56,992 nucleotides of DNA from Hyphomicrobiales bacterium (GCA_028290285.1 JAQGKD010000105.1:1-56992), one strand, 5' to 3'. Numbered from the stretch's first letter, positions 1-9,894 are shown. Notes: generated by a model from the sequence alone, not told the origin. Made by a program: numbers and translations.

Positions 1-123
1 GACAACGTGACGATGGAAGTCGCGCTGATCGTTCCGATCGCGATGGAAGAGAAGCTGCGCTTCGCCATCCGTGAAGGTGGCCGCACCGTCGGCGCCGGCG
101 TCGTCGCATCGATCATCGAGTAA
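1..123 (+). CDS. tuf: Elongation factor Tu, C-terminal end (partial)
   Basis: The first 40 codons, open at the left edge and ending in TAA, encode the last beta-barrel strand of EF-Tu; the segment [11 protein letters not shown] followed by GAGVV is characteristic of the C terminus. EF-Tu is the GTPase that delivers aminoacyl-tRNA to the ribosome. The G domain lies outside the window. Its place directly before rpsJ is the usual str-S10 junction of proteobacteria. Confidence 0.95.
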   Translation, partial: DNVTMEVALIVPIAMEEKLRFAIREGGRTVGAGVVASIIE

Positions 124-138
124 TCGAGGCAGTCCGAG

Positions 139-163
139 CGGCGCGCGTGTTGTGCGCGCGCCG
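139..163 (+). promoter_or_regulatory. GC-rich hairpin in the tuf-rpsJ gap
   Basis: The arms CGGCGCGCG (139-147) and CGCGCGCCG (155-163) are perfect 9-bp complements around a 7-nt loop. No T run follows, so it is not a standard intrinsic terminator. It fills most of the 60-bp gap between tuf and rpsJ and ends about 20 nt before the rpsJ start. An mRNA processing, attenuation or autoregulatory role is inference. Confidence 0.5.
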
Positions 164-183
164 GTCGAACAGGGGATGAATCA

Positions 184-492
184 ATGAACGGCCAGAACAT
201 CCGCATTCGCCTCAAGGCGTTCGATCACCGCATCCTCGATGCGTCGACGAAGGAAATCGTCTCGACGGCCAAGCGGACGGGCGCGCAAGTGCGCGGTCCG
301 ATTCCCTTGCCGACGCAGATCGAGAAGTTCACGGTGAACCGCTCGCCTCACGTCGACAAGAAGTCGCGCGAACAGTTCGAGATCCGCACCCATAAGCGGG
401 TTCTCGATATTGTAGATCCCACACCCCAGACAGTCGACGCTTTGATGAAGCTCGACCTGGCTGCCGGCGTGGACGTCGAAATCAAGCTTTAA
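184..492 (+). CDS. rpsJ: 30S ribosomal protein S10
   Basis: A 102-residue protein, the usual length of S10. It starts [15 protein letters not shown], and the typical PLPT and HKR segments are present. S10 sits in the 30S head and, as NusE, takes part in transcription antitermination with NusB. The ATG follows AGGGGATGAATCA, a good ribosome binding site. It is the first gene of the S10 operon block and is followed 50 nt later by rplC. Confidence 0.97.
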   Translation: MNGQNIRIRLKAFDHRILDASTKEIVSTAKRTGAQVRGPIPLPTQIEKFTVNRSPHVDKKSREQFEIRTHKRVLDIVDPTPQTVDALMKLDLAAGVDVEIKL

Positions 493-542
493 GTTTAAAC
501 CGGGCACCTCTTCGTAGGAAAGTGCCCTTAAGGAAACGAAAC

Positions 543-1268
543 ATGCGGTCAGGTGTCATCGCACAGAAGGTCGGCATGACCCGCGTCTTTACAGACGCTG
601 GGGAACATGTGCCGGTCACGGTCCTGAAGCTCGACGGTTGCCAGGTGGTTGCCCACCGGACCCAGGAGCAGAACGGATATACGGCCATGCAGCTCGGCAT
701 CGGCCGGGCCAAGGTCAAGAACGTGTCGAAGGCGGAGCGCGGTCGCTTCGCAGTCGCGCAGGTCGAGCCGAAAATGAAGCTCGCCGAATTCCGCGTCCCG
801 GATGACAAGCTCATCCCGGTCGGCGCCGAAATCACGGCAGACCATTTCGTTGTCGGCCAGTTCGTCGACGTGACCGGAACCACAATGGGTAAGGGCTTTG
901 CGGGCCCGATGAAGCGCTGGAACTTTCGTGGTCTCCGCGCTACCCACGGTGTGTCGCTTTCGCATCGTTCGCATGGTTCGACCGGCGGTCGTCAGGATCC
1001 CGGAAAGACCTTCAAGAACAAGAAAATGGCCGGACACATGGGTGTCGACCGTGTGACGACGCTGAACCTGCGCGTCGTGCAGCTCGATATCGATCGCGGC
1101 CTCGTCCTGGTTGAAGGCGCAGTTCCCGGCGTGGCCGGCGGCTGGATCTTCCTCCGTGACGCGATCAAGAAGCCGCTTCCGAAGGATGCTCCGATGCCTG
1201 GCAAGTTCCGGCTCGCCGGTGCGACGTCCGAGGCACCTGTCAACGACGACGAACAGAAGGAGGGCTGA
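543..1268 (+). CDS. rplC: 50S ribosomal protein L3
   Basis: A 241-residue L3, beginning [16 protein letters not shown]. The long loop reaching the peptidyl transferase centre is visible ([13 protein letters not shown], then [13 protein letters not shown]). An in-frame GTG lies 21 nt upstream, but the ATG at 543 has AAGGAAA at the right distance and matches the family start. The C-terminal tail is rich in acidic residues and Gln (NDDEQKEG), a modest extension. The gene is 3 nt from rplD, so the two are co-transcribed. Confidence 0.96.
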   Translation: MRSGVIAQKVGMTRVFTDAGEHVPVTVLKLDGCQVVAHRTQEQNGYTAMQLGIGRAKVKNVSKAERGRFAVAQVEPKMKLAEFRVPDDKLIPVGAEITADHFVVGQFVDVTGTTMGKGFAGPMKRWNFRGLRATHGVSLSHRSHGSTGGRQDPGKTFKNKKMAGHMGVDRVTTLNLRVVQLDIDRGLVLVEGAVPGVAGGWIFLRDAIKKPLPKDAPMPGKFRLAGATSEAPVNDDEQKEG

Positions 1269-1271
1269 GCC

Positions 1272-1892
1272 GTGAAGTTCGACATCACTTCTCTCGACGG
1301 CAAGTCCACCGGATCAATCGAGCTCAGCGATGAGATCTTTGGTCTCGAGCCGCGCGAAGATCTCATTGCGCGCATGATCCGCTACCAGCTCGCCAAGCGC
1401 CGCGCCGGCACTCATGCGGTGAAGAACCGCGCCGACATCTGGCGTACCGGCAAGAAGATGTACAAGCAGAAGGGCACTGGCGGCGCTCGTCACGGCTCGG
1501 CTCGCGTGCCGCAGTTCCGCGGCGGTGGACGCGCTTTCGGACCCGTCGTGCGCTCGCATGCTCATGACCTGCCCAAGAAGGTTCGCGCGCTGGCTCTGCG
1601 TCATGCGCTTTCCGCCAAGTTCCGCGACGGTGGCATCATCGTCTGGGATAACGCCCAGATCGACGCCCCGAAGACCAAGGGTCTCAAGGAGCAGTTCGCC
1701 AGCATCGGTCTCGGCTCCGCGCTGATCATCGATGGTGCTGCTCCCCAGGAGAACTTTGCTCTTGCGGCTCGCAACATTCCCCAGATCGACGTGCTCTCCG
1801 TTCAGGGCATCAACGTCTACGACATTCTGCGCCGCGAAAAGCTCGTGCTGACCAAGGCGGCCCTCGATGCGCTGGAGGCACGATTCAAATGA
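1272..1892 (+). CDS. rplD: 50S ribosomal protein L4
   Basis: A 206-residue L4 starting at GTG. The conserved loop [15 protein letters not shown] lines the nascent-peptide tunnel. In gamma-proteobacteria L4 autoregulates the S10 operon, but I see no equivalent leader here. The GTG start follows the GGAGGGCTGAGCC site, which overlaps the end of rplC. The gene overlaps rplW by 4 nt (ATGA), which implies translational coupling. Confidence 0.96.
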   Translation: MKFDITSLDGKSTGSIELSDEIFGLEPREDLIARMIRYQLAKRRAGTHAVKNRADIWRTGKKMYKQKGTGGARHGSARVPQFRGGGRAFGPVVRSHAHDLPKKVRALALRHALSAKFRDGGIIVWDNAQIDAPKTKGLKEQFASIGLGSALIIDGAAPQENFALAARNIPQIDVLSVQGINVYDILRREKLVLTKAALDALEARFK

Positions 1893-2200
1893 GCCAACCT
1901 TCGCGAATTCAGGATGCGCGTCATTACGACGTGATTGTCTCGCCGGTGATCACCGAGAAGGCGACCCTTGCTTCCGAGCAAAACAAGGTCGTGTTCCGGG
2001 TTGCCAAGACCGCGACGAAGCCGCAGATCAAAGCGGCTGTGGAACGCCTTTTCGACGTCAAGGTCGAAAGCGTCAACACGCTCGTTCGCAAGGGGAAGAA
2101 CAAGGTGTTTCGCGGTATTCGCGGCACCCAGTCGGATGTCAAAAAAGCGGTCGTGACCCTCGCCGAGGGCCACAAGATCGACGTGACGACCGGGCTGTAA
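1889..2200 (+). CDS. rplW: 50S ribosomal protein L23
   Basis: A 103-residue L23 that contacts the tunnel exit and docks trigger factor and SRP. Conserved segments include SPVITEKAT near the N terminus, NKVVFRV, and the loop GKNKVFRG. It starts inside the last codons of rplD, and its length is normal for the family. It is followed 21 nt later by rplB. Confidence 0.96.
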   Translation: MSQPSRIQDARHYDVIVSPVITEKATLASEQNKVVFRVAKTATKPQIKAAVERLFDVKVESVNTLVRKGKNKVFRGIRGTQSDVKKAVVTLAEGHKIDVTTGL

Positions 2201-2221
2201 GGCGGGTTCGAGGAAAAGACC

Positions 2222-3061
2222 ATGGCACTGAAGACATTCAAGCCGGTCACGCCGGGCCTTCGCCAGCTCGTGATCGTCGACCGGAGCGAGCTCTACAAGG
2301 GCAAGCCCGTAAAGATGCTGACCGAGGGCAAGAGCTCGTCGGGCGGACGCAATAATAACGGCCGCATTACGGTGCGGTTTCGTGGCGGCGGTCATAAGCA
2401 GACCTACCGCATTATCGACTTCAAGCGTCGCAAGGTTGATATGCCGGCGAAGGTGGAACGGATCGAATACGATCCGAACCGCACGTCGTTTATCGCGCTG
2501 CTCCGTTATGCGGACGGCACCTTGTCCTACATCATCGCTCCGCAGCGCCTCGGCGTTGGTGACGAGGTGGTGTCTGGCAACCAGGTCGACGTGAAGCCTG
2601 GCAATGCGATGCCACTGTCGAACATCCCGGTTGGCACGATCGTGCACAACGTCGAGATGAAGATCGGCAAGGGTGGCGCAATGGCCCGCTCGGCCGGCAC
2701 CTACGCGCAGATCGTAGGTCGCGACCAGGGTTATGTGATCATGCGCCTCAACTCGGGCGAGCAGCGTCTCATCCACGGGCAGTGCTTCGGCACGGTCGGT
2801 GCGGTGTCAAACCCTGACCACATGAACACGTCGCTCGGCAAGGCTGGCCGCGCCCGCTGGCTCGGACGCATGCCGCACAACCGCGGCGTGACCATGAACC
2901 CGGTCGACCATCCCCATGGTGGTGGTGAAGGCCGTACCTCTGGTGGTCGCCATCCGGTGACGCCGTGGGGCAAGCCCACCAAGGGCAAGAAGACGCGTTC
3001 CAACAAGTCGACGACGAAATTCATTGTGACCTCGCGTCACAAGAGCAAGAAGAAGGGCTAA
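2222..3061 (+). CDS. rplB: 50S ribosomal protein L2
   Basis: A 279-residue L2, the 23S rRNA-binding protein near the peptidyl transferase centre. The hallmark [13 protein letters not shown], with the conserved functional histidine, lies near residue 230, and the basic tail ends KSKKKG. Length and motifs are typical. The start ATG follows GAGGAAAAGACC. Only 3 nt separate it from rpsS. Confidence 0.97.
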   Translation: MALKTFKPVTPGLRQLVIVDRSELYKGKPVKMLTEGKSSSGGRNNNGRITVRFRGGGHKQTYRIIDFKRRKVDMPAKVERIEYDPNRTSFIALLRYADGTLSYIIAPQRLGVGDEVVSGNQVDVKPGNAMPLSNIPVGTIVHNVEMKIGKGGAMARSAGTYAQIVGRDQGYVIMRLNSGEQRLIHGQCFGTVGAVSNPDHMNTSLGKAGRARWLGRMPHNRGVTMNPVDHPHGGGEGRTSGGRHPVTPWGKPTKGKKTRSNKSTTKFIVTSRHKSKKKG

Positions 3062-3064
3062 TCC

Positions 3065-3343
3065 ATGGCACGTTCGATCTGGAAGGGCCCGTTCGTCGAC
3101 GGTTATCTGCTTAAGAAAGCAGATACATCGCGCGCTTCGGGCCGGTCGGAAATCATAAAGATCTGGAGCCGCCGCTCCACGATCCTGCCGCAGTTCGTCG
3201 GTCTGACGTTCGGTGTCTACAATGGCCACAAGCATGTTCCGGTCGCCGTGACTGAAGACATGATTGGCCATAAGTTCGGCGAGTTCTCTCCGACGCGGAC
3301 CTTCCACGGTCACGCTGCGGACAAGAAGGCGAAGAGGGGCTGA
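3065..3343 (+). CDS. rpsS: 30S ribosomal protein S19
   Basis: A 92-residue S19 of the 30S head. It begins [11 protein letters not shown] and carries the conserved [12 protein letters not shown] and [13 protein letters not shown] segments. Length is normal. The next gene, rplV, starts at 3345, one base after the stop codon, so the pair is tightly coupled. Confidence 0.97.
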   Translation: MARSIWKGPFVDGYLLKKADTSRASGRSEIIKIWSRRSTILPQFVGLTFGVYNGHKHVPVAVTEDMIGHKFGEFSPTRTFHGHAADKKAKRG

Positions 3344-3344
3344 T

Positions 3345-3728
3345 ATGTCGAAAGTCAAACAACCCCGCGCGCTCAAGGACAATGAGGCCAAGGCGGTCAT
3401 TCGCATGCTGCGTGTGAGCCCCCAGAAGCTGAATCTTCTCGCGCAGTTGATCCGCGGCAAGAAGGTCGAGACGGCGCTCGCCGATCTCGAGTTCTCGCGC
3501 AAGCGGATTTCGGTCGAGGTGAGGAAGGCTCTGGAGAGCGCCATCGCCAATGCCGAAAACAATCACAGCCTGGACGTCGACGATCTCGTCGTGGCCGAGG
3601 CGCATGTCGGCAAGGCGCTTGTCATGAAGCGTTTCAGCCCGCGTGCTCGCGGCCGGGCAGGGCGTATCGAGAAGCCATTCTCGAACCTGACGATCGTCGT
3701 GCGCGAAGTCCAAGAAGCCAAGGCCTGA
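3345..3728 (+). CDS. rplV: 50S ribosomal protein L22
   Basis: A 127-residue L22 whose beta-hairpin lines the exit tunnel. [17 protein letters not shown] and the C-terminal segment [14 protein letters not shown] are diagnostic. The frame is open further upstream inside rpsS, but MSKVKQPR at 3345 matches the family N terminus and has AAGAGGGG just upstream. Confidence 0.96.
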   Translation: MSKVKQPRALKDNEAKAVIRMLRVSPQKLNLLAQLIRGKKVETALADLEFSRKRISVEVRKALESAIANAENNHSLDVDDLVVAEAHVGKALVMKRFSPRARGRAGRIEKPFSNLTIVVREVQEAKA

Positions 3729-3738
3729 GGAGAGAACG

Positions 3739-4458
3739 ATGGGTCAGAAGGTCAATCCGATCGGACTGCGCCTCGGCATCAACCGCACTTGGGATTCGCG
3801 CTGGTACGCCGGCAAGAACGAGTACGGCAAGCTGTTGCACGAGGACATGGCTATCCGCGCGGCGCTGATGAAGGCGCTCAAGCAGGCCGCAGTGTCGAGA
3901 ATCATTATCGAACGTCCGCACAAGAAGTGCCGCGTCACGATCCACTCGGCTCGCCCGGGTGTCGTTATCGGCAAGAAGGGCGCGGATATCGACAAGATCC
4001 GCAAGCTCGTCGCCAAGCTGACGGAGTCTGAAGTCGTCATCAACATCGTCGAAGTCCGCAAGCCGGAAGTCGATGCCACGTTGGTCGCCGATTCCATCGC
4101 TCAGCAGCTCGAGCGTCGCGTCGCCTTCCGCCGGGCCATGAAGCGTGCCGTTCAGTCGGCCATGCGCCTGGGCGCCGAAGGGATCCGAATCAATTGTTCG
4201 GGTCGCCTCGGTGGTGCCGAAATCGCGCGCCAGGAATGGTATCGCGAGGGCCGGGTGCCTCTGCACACCCTGCGCGCGGATGTTGATTACGGCGTTGCCA
4301 CTGCGCATACCGCGTATGGCACGTGCGGCATCAAGGTCTGGATCTTCAAGGGCGAAATCCTTGAGCACGATCCGATGGCGCAGGACAAGAAGATGGCGGA
4401 AGCCGATCATTCCGGTGGTGGTGAACGTCGTCCGCGGCGCGATCGCGACGCTGCGTGA
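3739..4458 (+). CDS. rpsC: 30S ribosomal protein S3
   Basis: A 239-residue S3 starting [14 protein letters not shown]. An N-terminal KH domain with [15 protein letters not shown] is followed by the C-terminal S3 domain ([15 protein letters not shown], then [20 protein letters not shown]). S3 helps form the mRNA entry channel with S4 and S5. The C terminus ends in a charged, disordered-looking tail rich in Arg and Asp. It is followed 32 nt later by rplP. Confidence 0.97.
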   Translation: MGQKVNPIGLRLGINRTWDSRWYAGKNEYGKLLHEDMAIRAALMKALKQAAVSRIIIERPHKKCRVTIHSARPGVVIGKKGADIDKIRKLVAKLTESEVVINIVEVRKPEVDATLVADSIAQQLERRVAFRRAMKRAVQSAMRLGAEGIRINCSGRLGGAEIARQEWYREGRVPLHTLRADVDYGVATAHTAYGTCGIKVWIFKGEILEHDPMAQDKKMAEADHSGGGERRPRRDRDAA

Positions 4459-4490
4459 CGTGACCAGCCCCAAGGGATAAGAGCCAGATC

Positions 4491-4904
4491 ATGTTGCAAC
4501 CTAAGCGCACCAAGTTCAGAAAGGCCTTCAAGGGCCGCATCCATGGCGCCGCCAAAGGCGGATTCGAGTTGAACTTTGGACAGTTCGGCCTTAAGGCCAT
4601 GGAGCCGGAGCGAATCACCGCTCGGCAAATCGAAGCGGCTCGCCGCGCGATGACACGCCATATGAAGCGTGCAGGTCGCGTGTGGATCCGGATCTTCCCG
4701 GATGTGCCCGTGTCGAAAAAGCCTACCGAAGTCCGCATGGGTAAAGGCAAGGGCGCGCCGGAATTATGGGCGGCGCGCGTAGCACCTGGTCGCATCATGT
4801 TCGAGATCGACGGCGTGCCGATCGATGTCGCGCGTGAAGCGATGGTCCTTGCTGCTGCCAAGCTGCCGATCAAGACGCGCTTCATTCAGCGCATCGCCGA
4901 GTAA
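4491..4904 (+). CDS. rplP: 50S ribosomal protein L16
   Basis: A 137-residue L16, which helps position tRNA in the A site. It begins [16 protein letters not shown], with the conserved MGKGKGAPE core and the motif family members use to contact 23S rRNA. Length is typical. It is followed 10 nt later by rpmC. Confidence 0.96.
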   Translation: MLQPKRTKFRKAFKGRIHGAAKGGFELNFGQFGLKAMEPERITARQIEAARRAMTRHMKRAGRVWIRIFPDVPVSKKPTEVRMGKGKGAPELWAARVAPGRIMFEIDGVPIDVAREAMVLAAAKLPIKTRFIQRIAE

Positions 4905-4914
4905 GGGGACGAAG

Positions 4915-5127
4915 ATGAAGTCGAACCAGCGTCTCTCCGACCTCCGGGTGATGACCGAAGACCAGCTTGGGGACGAAGTCCTCAAGCTGAAGAAGGAGCA
5001 ATTCAACCTGCGCTTCCAGCGCGCAACCGGCCAGCTCGAGAACACCTCGCGCGTCCGTGTCGTTCGCCGCGAGATCGCTCGTGCCAAGACGGTAGCCGCG
5101 CAGAAGCGCGACGCCGGCAAGAAGTAA
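4915..5127 (+). CDS. rpmC: 50S ribosomal protein L29
   Basis: A 70-residue L29, a two-helix protein at the tunnel exit next to L23. [19 protein letters not shown] is the typical core. The open frame extends 90 nt further upstream into rplP, but the ATG at 4915 preceded by AAGGGGACGA gives the family N terminus [11 protein letters not shown]. Confidence 0.95.
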   Translation: MKSNQRLSDLRVMTEDQLGDEVLKLKKEQFNLRFQRATGQLENTSRVRVVRREIARAKTVAAQKRDAGKK

Positions 5128-5138
5128 GGTCACAAAAG

Positions 5139-5381
5139 ATGCCGAAGCGAATTCTCCAGGGTGTCGTTGTAAGCGACAAGCAGGAAAAGACCCTCGTCGT
5201 GAAGGTCGAGCGCCGGTTTACGCATCCGCTTCTGAAGAAGACGGTGCGGCGTTCGAAGAACTATCACGCTCATGACGAGACCAAGAATTTCAAGGTTGGC
5301 GATCATGTCTCGATTGAAGAGACGAAGCCGATTTCGAAACTGAAGCGTTGGATTGTTGTAAATTCCGAGGCGAAGGCCTAA
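5139..5381 (+). CDS. rpsQ: 30S ribosomal protein S17
   Basis: An 80-residue S17, an OB-fold primary 16S rRNA binder. It begins [18 protein letters not shown], with [11 protein letters not shown] and YHAHDE conserved. It starts 11 nt after rpmC. After it the cluster has a 121-nt gap, which marks the boundary between the S10 and spc blocks. Confidence 0.96.
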   Translation: MPKRILQGVVVSDKQEKTLVVKVERRFTHPLLKKTVRRSKNYHAHDETKNFKVGDHVSIEETKPISKLKRWIVVNSEAKA

Positions 5382-5406
5382 AGGAAACGCAGCGTTCTAA
5401 AAGCTG

Positions 5407-5434
5407 AAAAAACGAGGGGGCGTAAAACCCCCTT
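5407..5434 (-). terminator. Terminator-like hairpin facing the minus strand
   Basis: The arms AGGGGG (5415-5420) and CCCCCT (5428-5433) flank a 7-nt loop, and a run of six A lies at 5407-5412. Read on the minus strand this is a GC stem followed closely by six T, so it would stop antisense transcription heading into rpsQ. On the plus strand there is no T tract. It lies in the rpsQ-rplN gap. Function is inferred from shape only. Confidence 0.4.
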
Positions 5435-5502
5435 CAGGCGAAGTCCGGACCGGGTCAGAAGATCGCAGCCGGAAACCGATCTGAGAAGAAAGGCGCGTTG
5501 CC

Positions 5503-5871
5503 ATGATTCAGATGCAGACGAACCTCGACGTGGCGGATAATTCCGGCGCGCGCCGCGTAATGTGCATTAAGGTGCTCGGCGGTTCCAAGAGGCGATATGC
5601 CGGTGTGGGCGACATCATTGTCGTCTCCATCAAAGAAGCCATTCCGCGCGGTCGCGTGAAGAAGGGCGATGTCATGAAGGCTGTGGTCGTTCGCACCGCC
5701 AAGGACATCCGCCGCTCCGACGGTTCTGTCATTCGTTTCGATTCGAATGCGGCCGTTCTGATCAACAATCAGAAAGAGCCCGTCGGTACCCGTATCTTCG
5801 GACCGGTTCCGCGCGAACTCCGCGCCAAGAACCACATGAAGATCATTTCGCTCGCGCCGGAGGTCCTATAA
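5503..5871 (+). CDS. rplN: 50S ribosomal protein L14
   Basis: A 122-residue L14, starting [17 protein letters not shown], with the conserved [15 protein letters not shown] and a C-terminal LAPEVL. L14 forms intersubunit bridges with 16S rRNA and is the target of the silencing factor RsfS. It is the first gene of the spc block. Its stop shares a base with the rplX start (TAATG). Confidence 0.97.
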   Translation: MIQMQTNLDVADNSGARRVMCIKVLGGSKRRYAGVGDIIVVSIKEAIPRGRVKKGDVMKAVVVRTAKDIRRSDGSVIRFDSNAAVLINNQKEPVGTRIFGPVPRELRAKNHMKIISLAPEVL

Positions 5872-6188
5872 TGGCTGCGAAGATCAAGAAGGGCGACAAA
5901 GTCGTCGTTCTCGCGGGCCGCGACAAGGGCCGCGCTGGCGAGGTTCTCAAGGTCATCCCGACCGAAGACCGCGCTCTCGTGCGTGGCGTCAACCTCGTCA
6001 AGCGCCACACGCGCCAGACCGCGAATCAGGAAGGTGGCATCATCTCGAAAGAGGCGACGATCCATCTCTCCAACCTCGCGATTGCCGATCCCAAGGATGG
6101 TAAGGCCACGCGCGTCGCTTTCAAGATTCTCGACGATGGCCGCAAGGTCCGCGTCGCCAAGCGTTCCGGAGATCAGATCGATGGCTGA
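5871..6188 (+). CDS. rplX: 50S ribosomal protein L24
   Basis: A 105-residue L24, an assembly-initiator protein. The KOW motif is visible at the start ([17 protein letters not shown]), followed by [10 protein letters not shown]. It overlaps rplN by one base and rplE by 8 nt, so three consecutive genes are translationally linked. Confidence 0.96.
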   Translation: MAAKIKKGDKVVVLAGRDKGRAGEVLKVIPTEDRALVRGVNLVKRHTRQTANQEGGIISKEATIHLSNLAIADPKDGKATRVAFKILDDGRKVRVAKRSGDQIDG

Positions 6189-6831
6189 GGTTCAAACCGG
6201 CAAGGCAGCGGGCAAGGGCAAGGGCCGCTCGTCCGCTGGCGCCACCGCGGAACTCGCTTCGGCCGAGTCCCTGGTTGTGCCGCGCGACTATATCCCGCGT
6301 CTCAAGCAGCTCTATGACGAAGTCGTCGCACCGGCTCTGATCAAGGAGTTCGGCTACAAGAACGCTCTCCAGGTTCCGCGCATCGAGAAGATTGTGCTGA
6401 ACATGGGCGTTGGCGAGGCAGTCAACGACACCAAGAAGGTGACGACGGCTGCTGGCGATCTTGCCCTGATCGCCGGACAGCGTCCGGTCATCACGAAGGC
6501 TCGTCTCGCCATCTCGACCTTCAAGGTCCGCGAGAACATGCCGATCGGCGCGAAGGTTACCCTTCGCAAGATCCGCATGTACGAATTCATGGATCGCCTG
6601 GTCACGATCGCGCTCCCGCGCATTCGCGACTTCCGCGGTCTCAATCCGAAGTCTTTCGACGGCTATGGCAACTTTGCCATGGGAATCAAGGAGCACCTCG
6701 TGTTCCCTGAGATCGACTATGACAAGGTTGAATCGGTTCTGGGTATGGACATCATCGTCTGCACCAGTGCCAAGTCCGATGACGAGGCGCGCGCGCTCCT
6801 GCGTGCGTTCAACTTCCCGTTCCGGCAGTGA
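6181..6831 (+). CDS. rplE: 50S ribosomal protein L5 with N-terminal extension
   Basis: A 216-residue L5; the usual length is about 180-190. The family core starts near residue 38 ([13 protein letters not shown]) and contains [16 protein letters not shown] and the 5S rRNA-binding region. The first ~35 residues are a Lys/Gly/Ala/Ser-rich, disordered-looking tail. The ATG at 6181 lies inside the end of rplX. Within the core the next in-frame ATG falls far inside conserved sequence, so the extension is probably real unless a non-ATG start is used. Confidence 0.93.
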   Translation: MAEVQTGKAAGKGKGRSSAGATAELASAESLVVPRDYIPRLKQLYDEVVAPALIKEFGYKNALQVPRIEKIVLNMGVGEAVNDTKKVTTAAGDLALIAGQRPVITKARLAISTFKVRENMPIGAKVTLRKIRMYEFMDRLVTIALPRIRDFRGLNPKSFDGYGNFAMGIKEHLVFPEIDYDKVESVLGMDIIVCTSAKSDDEARALLRAFNFPFRQ

Positions 6832-6873
6832 AACTTCCCCGTTTCAGACGCGGACACCAGAGGTAAGAGGCTC

Positions 6874-7179
6874 ATGGCTAAGAAGAGCTCGATCGAGAAG
6901 AACAAGCGTCGCATGAAGCTGGTGAAGCAATTCGCCGGTCGTCGTGAACGCCTGAAAGCGATCGCAAACGACGAAACACTGGGCATGGATGAGCGCTTCC
7001 AGGCGCGCCTCAAGCTCTCCGAACTCCCCCGCAACTCGGCCGCTGGCCGCGTTCGGAACCGCTGCGAAGTCACAGGTCGTCCGCGCGCCGTTTATCGCAA
7101 GATGAAAATGTCGCGCATCGCGGTCCGTGAACTTGGCTCCAAGGGTCTCGTGCCCGGCCTCGTCAAGTCGAGCTGGTAA
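6874..7179 (+). CDS. rpsN: 30S ribosomal protein S14
   Basis: A 101-residue S14 of the long form without the zinc-ribbon cysteines. It begins [10 protein letters not shown], with [20 protein letters not shown] conserved and ending LVKSSW. The ATG follows AGAGGTAAGAGGCTC. It lies 42 nt after rplE and 15 nt before rpsH. Confidence 0.96.
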   Translation: MAKKSSIEKNKRRMKLVKQFAGRRERLKAIANDETLGMDERFQARLKLSELPRNSAAGRVRNRCEVTGRPRAVYRKMKMSRIAVRELGSKGLVPGLVKSSW

Positions 7180-7194
7180 GGGGAGGGATTTTCC

Positions 7195-7587
7195 ATGAAC
7201 GATCCTTTGGGCGATATGCTCACACGTATCCGCAATGCGCAGATGCGTCGTAAGGGCAAGGTCTCTACTCCGGGCTCGCGCCTGCGCGCTCACGTGCTGG
7301 AGGTCCTCCAGTCGGAGGGCTACATCCGCGGCTATTCGTCGACGGATTACGGCAACGGCCGCACCGAGTTCGAGATTGAACTGAAGTACTACGAGGGCGA
7401 ACCCGTCATCCGTCAGATCGAGCGCGTCTCGAAGCCTGGCCGCCGGGTCTACACCGCCGTCGATAACATGCCGCGTGTCGCCAATGGCCTCGGTATCACC
7501 ATCGTGTCGACTCCGAAGGGCGTTATGGCCGACCACTCTGCTCGCGAGCAGAACGTGGGCGGTGAAGTGCTCTGCAGGGTCTTCTGA
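7195..7587 (+). CDS. rpsH: 30S ribosomal protein S8
   Basis: A 130-residue S8, a primary 16S rRNA binder and, in enterobacteria, the spc-operon repressor. It begins [15 protein letters not shown] and ends with the conserved [15 protein letters not shown]. The ribosome binding site is GGGGAGGGATTTTCC. Length is typical. I did not find an obvious S8-site mimic around rplE. Confidence 0.96.
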   Translation: MNDPLGDMLTRIRNAQMRRKGKVSTPGSRLRAHVLEVLQSEGYIRGYSSTDYGNGRTEFEIELKYYEGEPVIRQIERVSKPGRRVYTAVDNMPRVANGLGITIVSTPKGVMADHSAREQNVGGEVLCRVF

Positions 7588-7608
7588 CCGGAAAAGCGAG
7601 GAAAGAAC

Positions 7609-8142
7609 ATGTCTCGTATCGGAAAGAAGCCCGTCGCCGTTCCGGCCGGTGTCACCGCGAAAGTGGATGGACAGGCCGTTGCCGTGAAGGGCTCCAAGGG
7701 CGAACTCAGCTTCGTCTGCCCTGACGATGTTATCGTCAAGTTCGAAGACAATGCCATCAAGGTCGATCCGCGCACGGAAACGAAGCGCGCTCGGGCCATG
7801 TGGGGCATGTCGCGCTCGATGATTGCCAATCTCGTGACGGGCGTCACGGATGGGTTCTCCAAGAAGCTCGACATCACCGGCGTCGGCTACAAGGCCGCTG
7901 TCGTGGGTAAGAACGTTCAGCTGTCGTTGGGCTACAGCCACGACGTGGTCTATGCCATTCCGGCTGGAATCACGATCGTGACGCCGAAGCCTACGGAAAT
8001 CCTGATCTCGGGATCCGACAAGCGCCAGGTTGGCCAGGTCGCCGCCGAAATCCGCGCCTATCGCGGACCTGAGCCCTATAAGGGCAAGGGCGTTCGGTAT
8101 TCCGATGAATTCATCTTCCGCAAGGAAGGCAAGAAGAAGTAA
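7609..8142 (+). CDS. rplF: 50S ribosomal protein L6
   Basis: A 177-residue L6 with two related alpha/beta domains, located near the factor-binding site. It begins [15 protein letters not shown] and carries the C-terminal signature [13 protein letters not shown]. Length is typical. It is preceded by GAGGAAAGAAC and followed 12 nt later by rplR. Confidence 0.97.
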   Translation: MSRIGKKPVAVPAGVTAKVDGQAVAVKGSKGELSFVCPDDVIVKFEDNAIKVDPRTETKRARAMWGMSRSMIANLVTGVTDGFSKKLDITGVGYKAAVVGKNVQLSLGYSHDVVYAIPAGITIVTPKPTEILISGSDKRQVGQVAAEIRAYRGPEPYKGKGVRYSDEFIFRKEGKKK

Positions 8143-8154
8143 GGAGAGCCCGCG

Positions 8155-8517
8155 ATGGGTAAGGACAATGATGCAGTCGCCCGCCGTAAGGCGCGCGTCC
8201 GCCGTTCGCTCCGCGCGCGCGCCTATGGCAAGCCGCGGCTGACGATCTTTCGCTCGTCGAAGCAGATCTACGCTCAGATCATCGACGACGAGAAGGGCGC
8301 TACCCTGGTTGCAGCTTCTTCGCTGGAAAAGGCACAGCGTGAAGCGCTGAAGACCGGCGCTGACGTCGATGCTGCCAAGACGGTCGGCAAGCTGATTGCC
8401 GAGCGGGCTACGGCGGCCGGCATCACCAAGGTGGTGTTCGATCGTGGAAGCTACATGTATCACGGGCGTGTCAAGGCGCTCGCCGAGGGTGCCCGCGAGG
8501 GTGGTCTCGACTTCTGA
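8155..8517 (+). CDS. rplR: 50S ribosomal protein L18
   Basis: A 120-residue L18, the 5S rRNA-binding protein. [17 protein letters not shown] and the C-terminal [20 protein letters not shown] are diagnostic. The start ATG follows AAGGAGAGCCCGCG. Unusually for this block, a 97-nt gap with hairpins separates it from rpsE. Confidence 0.96.
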   Translation: MGKDNDAVARRKARVRRSLRARAYGKPRLTIFRSSKQIYAQIIDDEKGATLVAASSLEKAQREALKTGADVDAAKTVGKLIAERATAAGITKVVFDRGSYMYHGRVKALAEGAREGGLDF

Positions 8518-8523
8518 TCTGCC

Positions 8524-8593
8524 GGGACAGTCGGTCCCACAGGTCTATTCGAAGCGAGCAGGGGTCTTGGGCTTTACAGCATCCAGCCCCTGC
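8524..8593 (+). promoter_or_regulatory. Two tandem hairpins in the rplR-rpsE gap
   Basis: GGGAC (8524-8528) pairs with GTCCC (8534-8538). GCAGGGG (8558-8564) pairs with CCCCTGC (8587-8593) across a 22-nt loop. Neither is followed by a T run. They occupy most of the gap before rpsE, where most spc operons have only a short spacer. A structured element controlling rpsE translation, or an mRNA processing site, is possible but inferred. Confidence 0.4.
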
Positions 8594-8614
8594 GAAAGTG
8601 ACGGACGTTAAAAT

Positions 8615-9181
8615 ATGGCACGTGATGGTGACGGCGGTCGCGGACGCGATCGTGATGACCGTGACAGCGAGTTCGTGGACCGTTTGGTTCACATCAACCG
8701 CGTCGCGAAGGTGGTGAAGGGTGGGCGTCGCTTCGGCTTCGCAGCGCTCGTCGTCGTTGGCGACCAGAAGGGTCGTGTCGGCTTCGGACATGGTAAGGCC
8801 CGTGAAGTTCCGGAAGCCATTCGCAAGGCGACGGAAGCCGCAAAGCGTGCGCTGATTCGCGTGCCGCTGCGCGAAGGCCGTACATTGCATCATGACGTAC
8901 AGGGCCGTCACGGCGCTGGCCGCGTCATCCTGCGCGCGGCTCCGGCCGGTACGGGCATCATCGCCGGCGGTCCTATGCGCGCTGTGTTCGAAACGCTCGG
9001 CATGCATGACGTGGTCGCGAAGTCTCAGGGCTCCTCGAACCCGTACAACATGATCCGCGCGACCTTCGATGCGCTTACGCACGAAGATTCGCCTCGCTCG
9101 GTAGCGGCTCGCCGCAACCTCAAAGTCTCCACGTTGCAGTCGCGCCGCCAGGGCGTGGATGCTGACGCTGTCGACGCTTGA
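8615..9181 (+). CDS. rpsE: 30S ribosomal protein S5
   Basis: A 188-residue S5 important for decoding fidelity. The N-terminal dsRBD-like domain has [20 protein letters not shown], and the C-terminal half has [15 protein letters not shown]. An Arg/Asp/Gly-rich leader (the first ~17 residues) precedes the core, as in other alphaproteobacteria. It is followed 17 nt later by rpmD. Confidence 0.96.
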   Translation: MARDGDGGRGRDRDDRDSEFVDRLVHINRVAKVVKGGRRFGFAALVVVGDQKGRVGFGHGKAREVPEAIRKATEAAKRALIRVPLREGRTLHHDVQGRHGAGRVILRAAPAGTGIIAGGPMRAVFETLGMHDVVAKSQGSSNPYNMIRATFDALTHEDSPRSVAARRNLKVSTLQSRRQGVDADAVDA

Positions 9182-9198
9182 GCCGGGAGGACCGCGAT

Positions 9199-9393
9199 AT
9201 GACAGACAGCAAGAAGACCATCACCGTCGAGCAGGTCGGTAGTTCGATCGGTCGTCCGGGCGAACAGCGTGGTACGCTGATCGGCCTGGGACTGAACAAG
9301 ATCGGTCGCCGCAAGTCTCTCGAAGACACCCCGGCCGTGCGTGGGATGATCGCGAAAGTCGCGCATCTCATTCGCGTCGTCGAAGGCCAGTGA
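9199..9393 (+). CDS. rpmD: 50S ribosomal protein L30
   Basis: A 64-residue L30 with the core [20 protein letters not shown], then [24 protein letters not shown] in frame 21 nt upstream is possible, but ATG at 9199 with GGGAGGACCGCGAT before it gives the family length. It is absent from some bacteria but usual in alphaproteobacteria. It is followed 11 nt later by rplO. Confidence 0.95.
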   Translation: MTDSKKTITVEQVGSSIGRPGEQRGTLIGLGLNKIGRRKSLEDTPAVRGMIAKVAHLIRVVEGQ

Positions 9394-9404
9394 GGAGCAC
9401 TCAG

Positions 9405-9887
9405 ATGAAACTCAATGGCATTTCCGACAATCCGGGTTCGTCGAAGAATCGCATGCGCATCGGCCGTGGTATCGGCTCGGGCATGGGCAAGCAGGGTGGT
9501 CGCGGCGGCAAGGGCCAGACGGCTCGTTCCGGCGTGCGCATCAAGGGCTTCGAAGGCGGTCAGATGCCTCTGCATCGGCGTCTGCCGAAGCGTGGCTTCA
9601 CGAACATCTTCGCAACCGACTACAACGAGGTGAACCTCGGCCGCATCCAGCAGGCTATTGAAGCCGGCAAGCTCGACGCGAGCAAGACCGTCACGGTCGA
9701 AGCTCTCGTGGAAGCCGGTGTCTGCGCTCGCGCTCGGGACGGCGTGAAGATCCTCGGCAACGGCGAACTGACCTCCAAGGTCACGCTCGAAGTGGCGCGG
9801 GCTTCCAAGTCTGCCGTTGCAGCGATCGAGAAGGCCGGCGGTTCGGTCAAGATGCTCGTCGCCGACGCTGCAGAAGCCACCGCCTGA
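9405..9887 (+). CDS. rplO: 50S ribosomal protein L15
   Basis: A 160-residue L15 starting [12 protein letters not shown]. The Gly/Arg-rich N-terminal arm ([19 protein letters not shown]) threads into 23S r[21 protein letters not shown] is diagnostic. The frame is open 15 nt further upstream, but the ATG at 9405 fits the family and has AGGAGCACTCAG before it. Confidence 0.96.
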   Translation: MKLNGISDNPGSSKNRMRIGRGIGSGMGKQGGRGGKGQTARSGVRIKGFEGGQMPLHRRLPKRGFTNIFATDYNEVNLGRIQQAIEAGKLDASKTVTVEALVEAGVCARARDGVKILGNGELTSKVTLEVARASKSAVAAIEKAGGSVKMLVADAAEATA

Positions 9888-9894
9888 GATAGCG

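Noticed and set aside
5983..6180. Upstream extension of rplE to position 5983
   Set aside because: The extra 66 residues are the shifted frame of rplX and match nothing in L5; the ATG at 6181 fits better.
6844..8463. A 539-codon minus-strand open frame opposite rpsN-rplR
   Set aside because: It spans four certain ribosomal protein genes on the other strand and has antisense-type composition.
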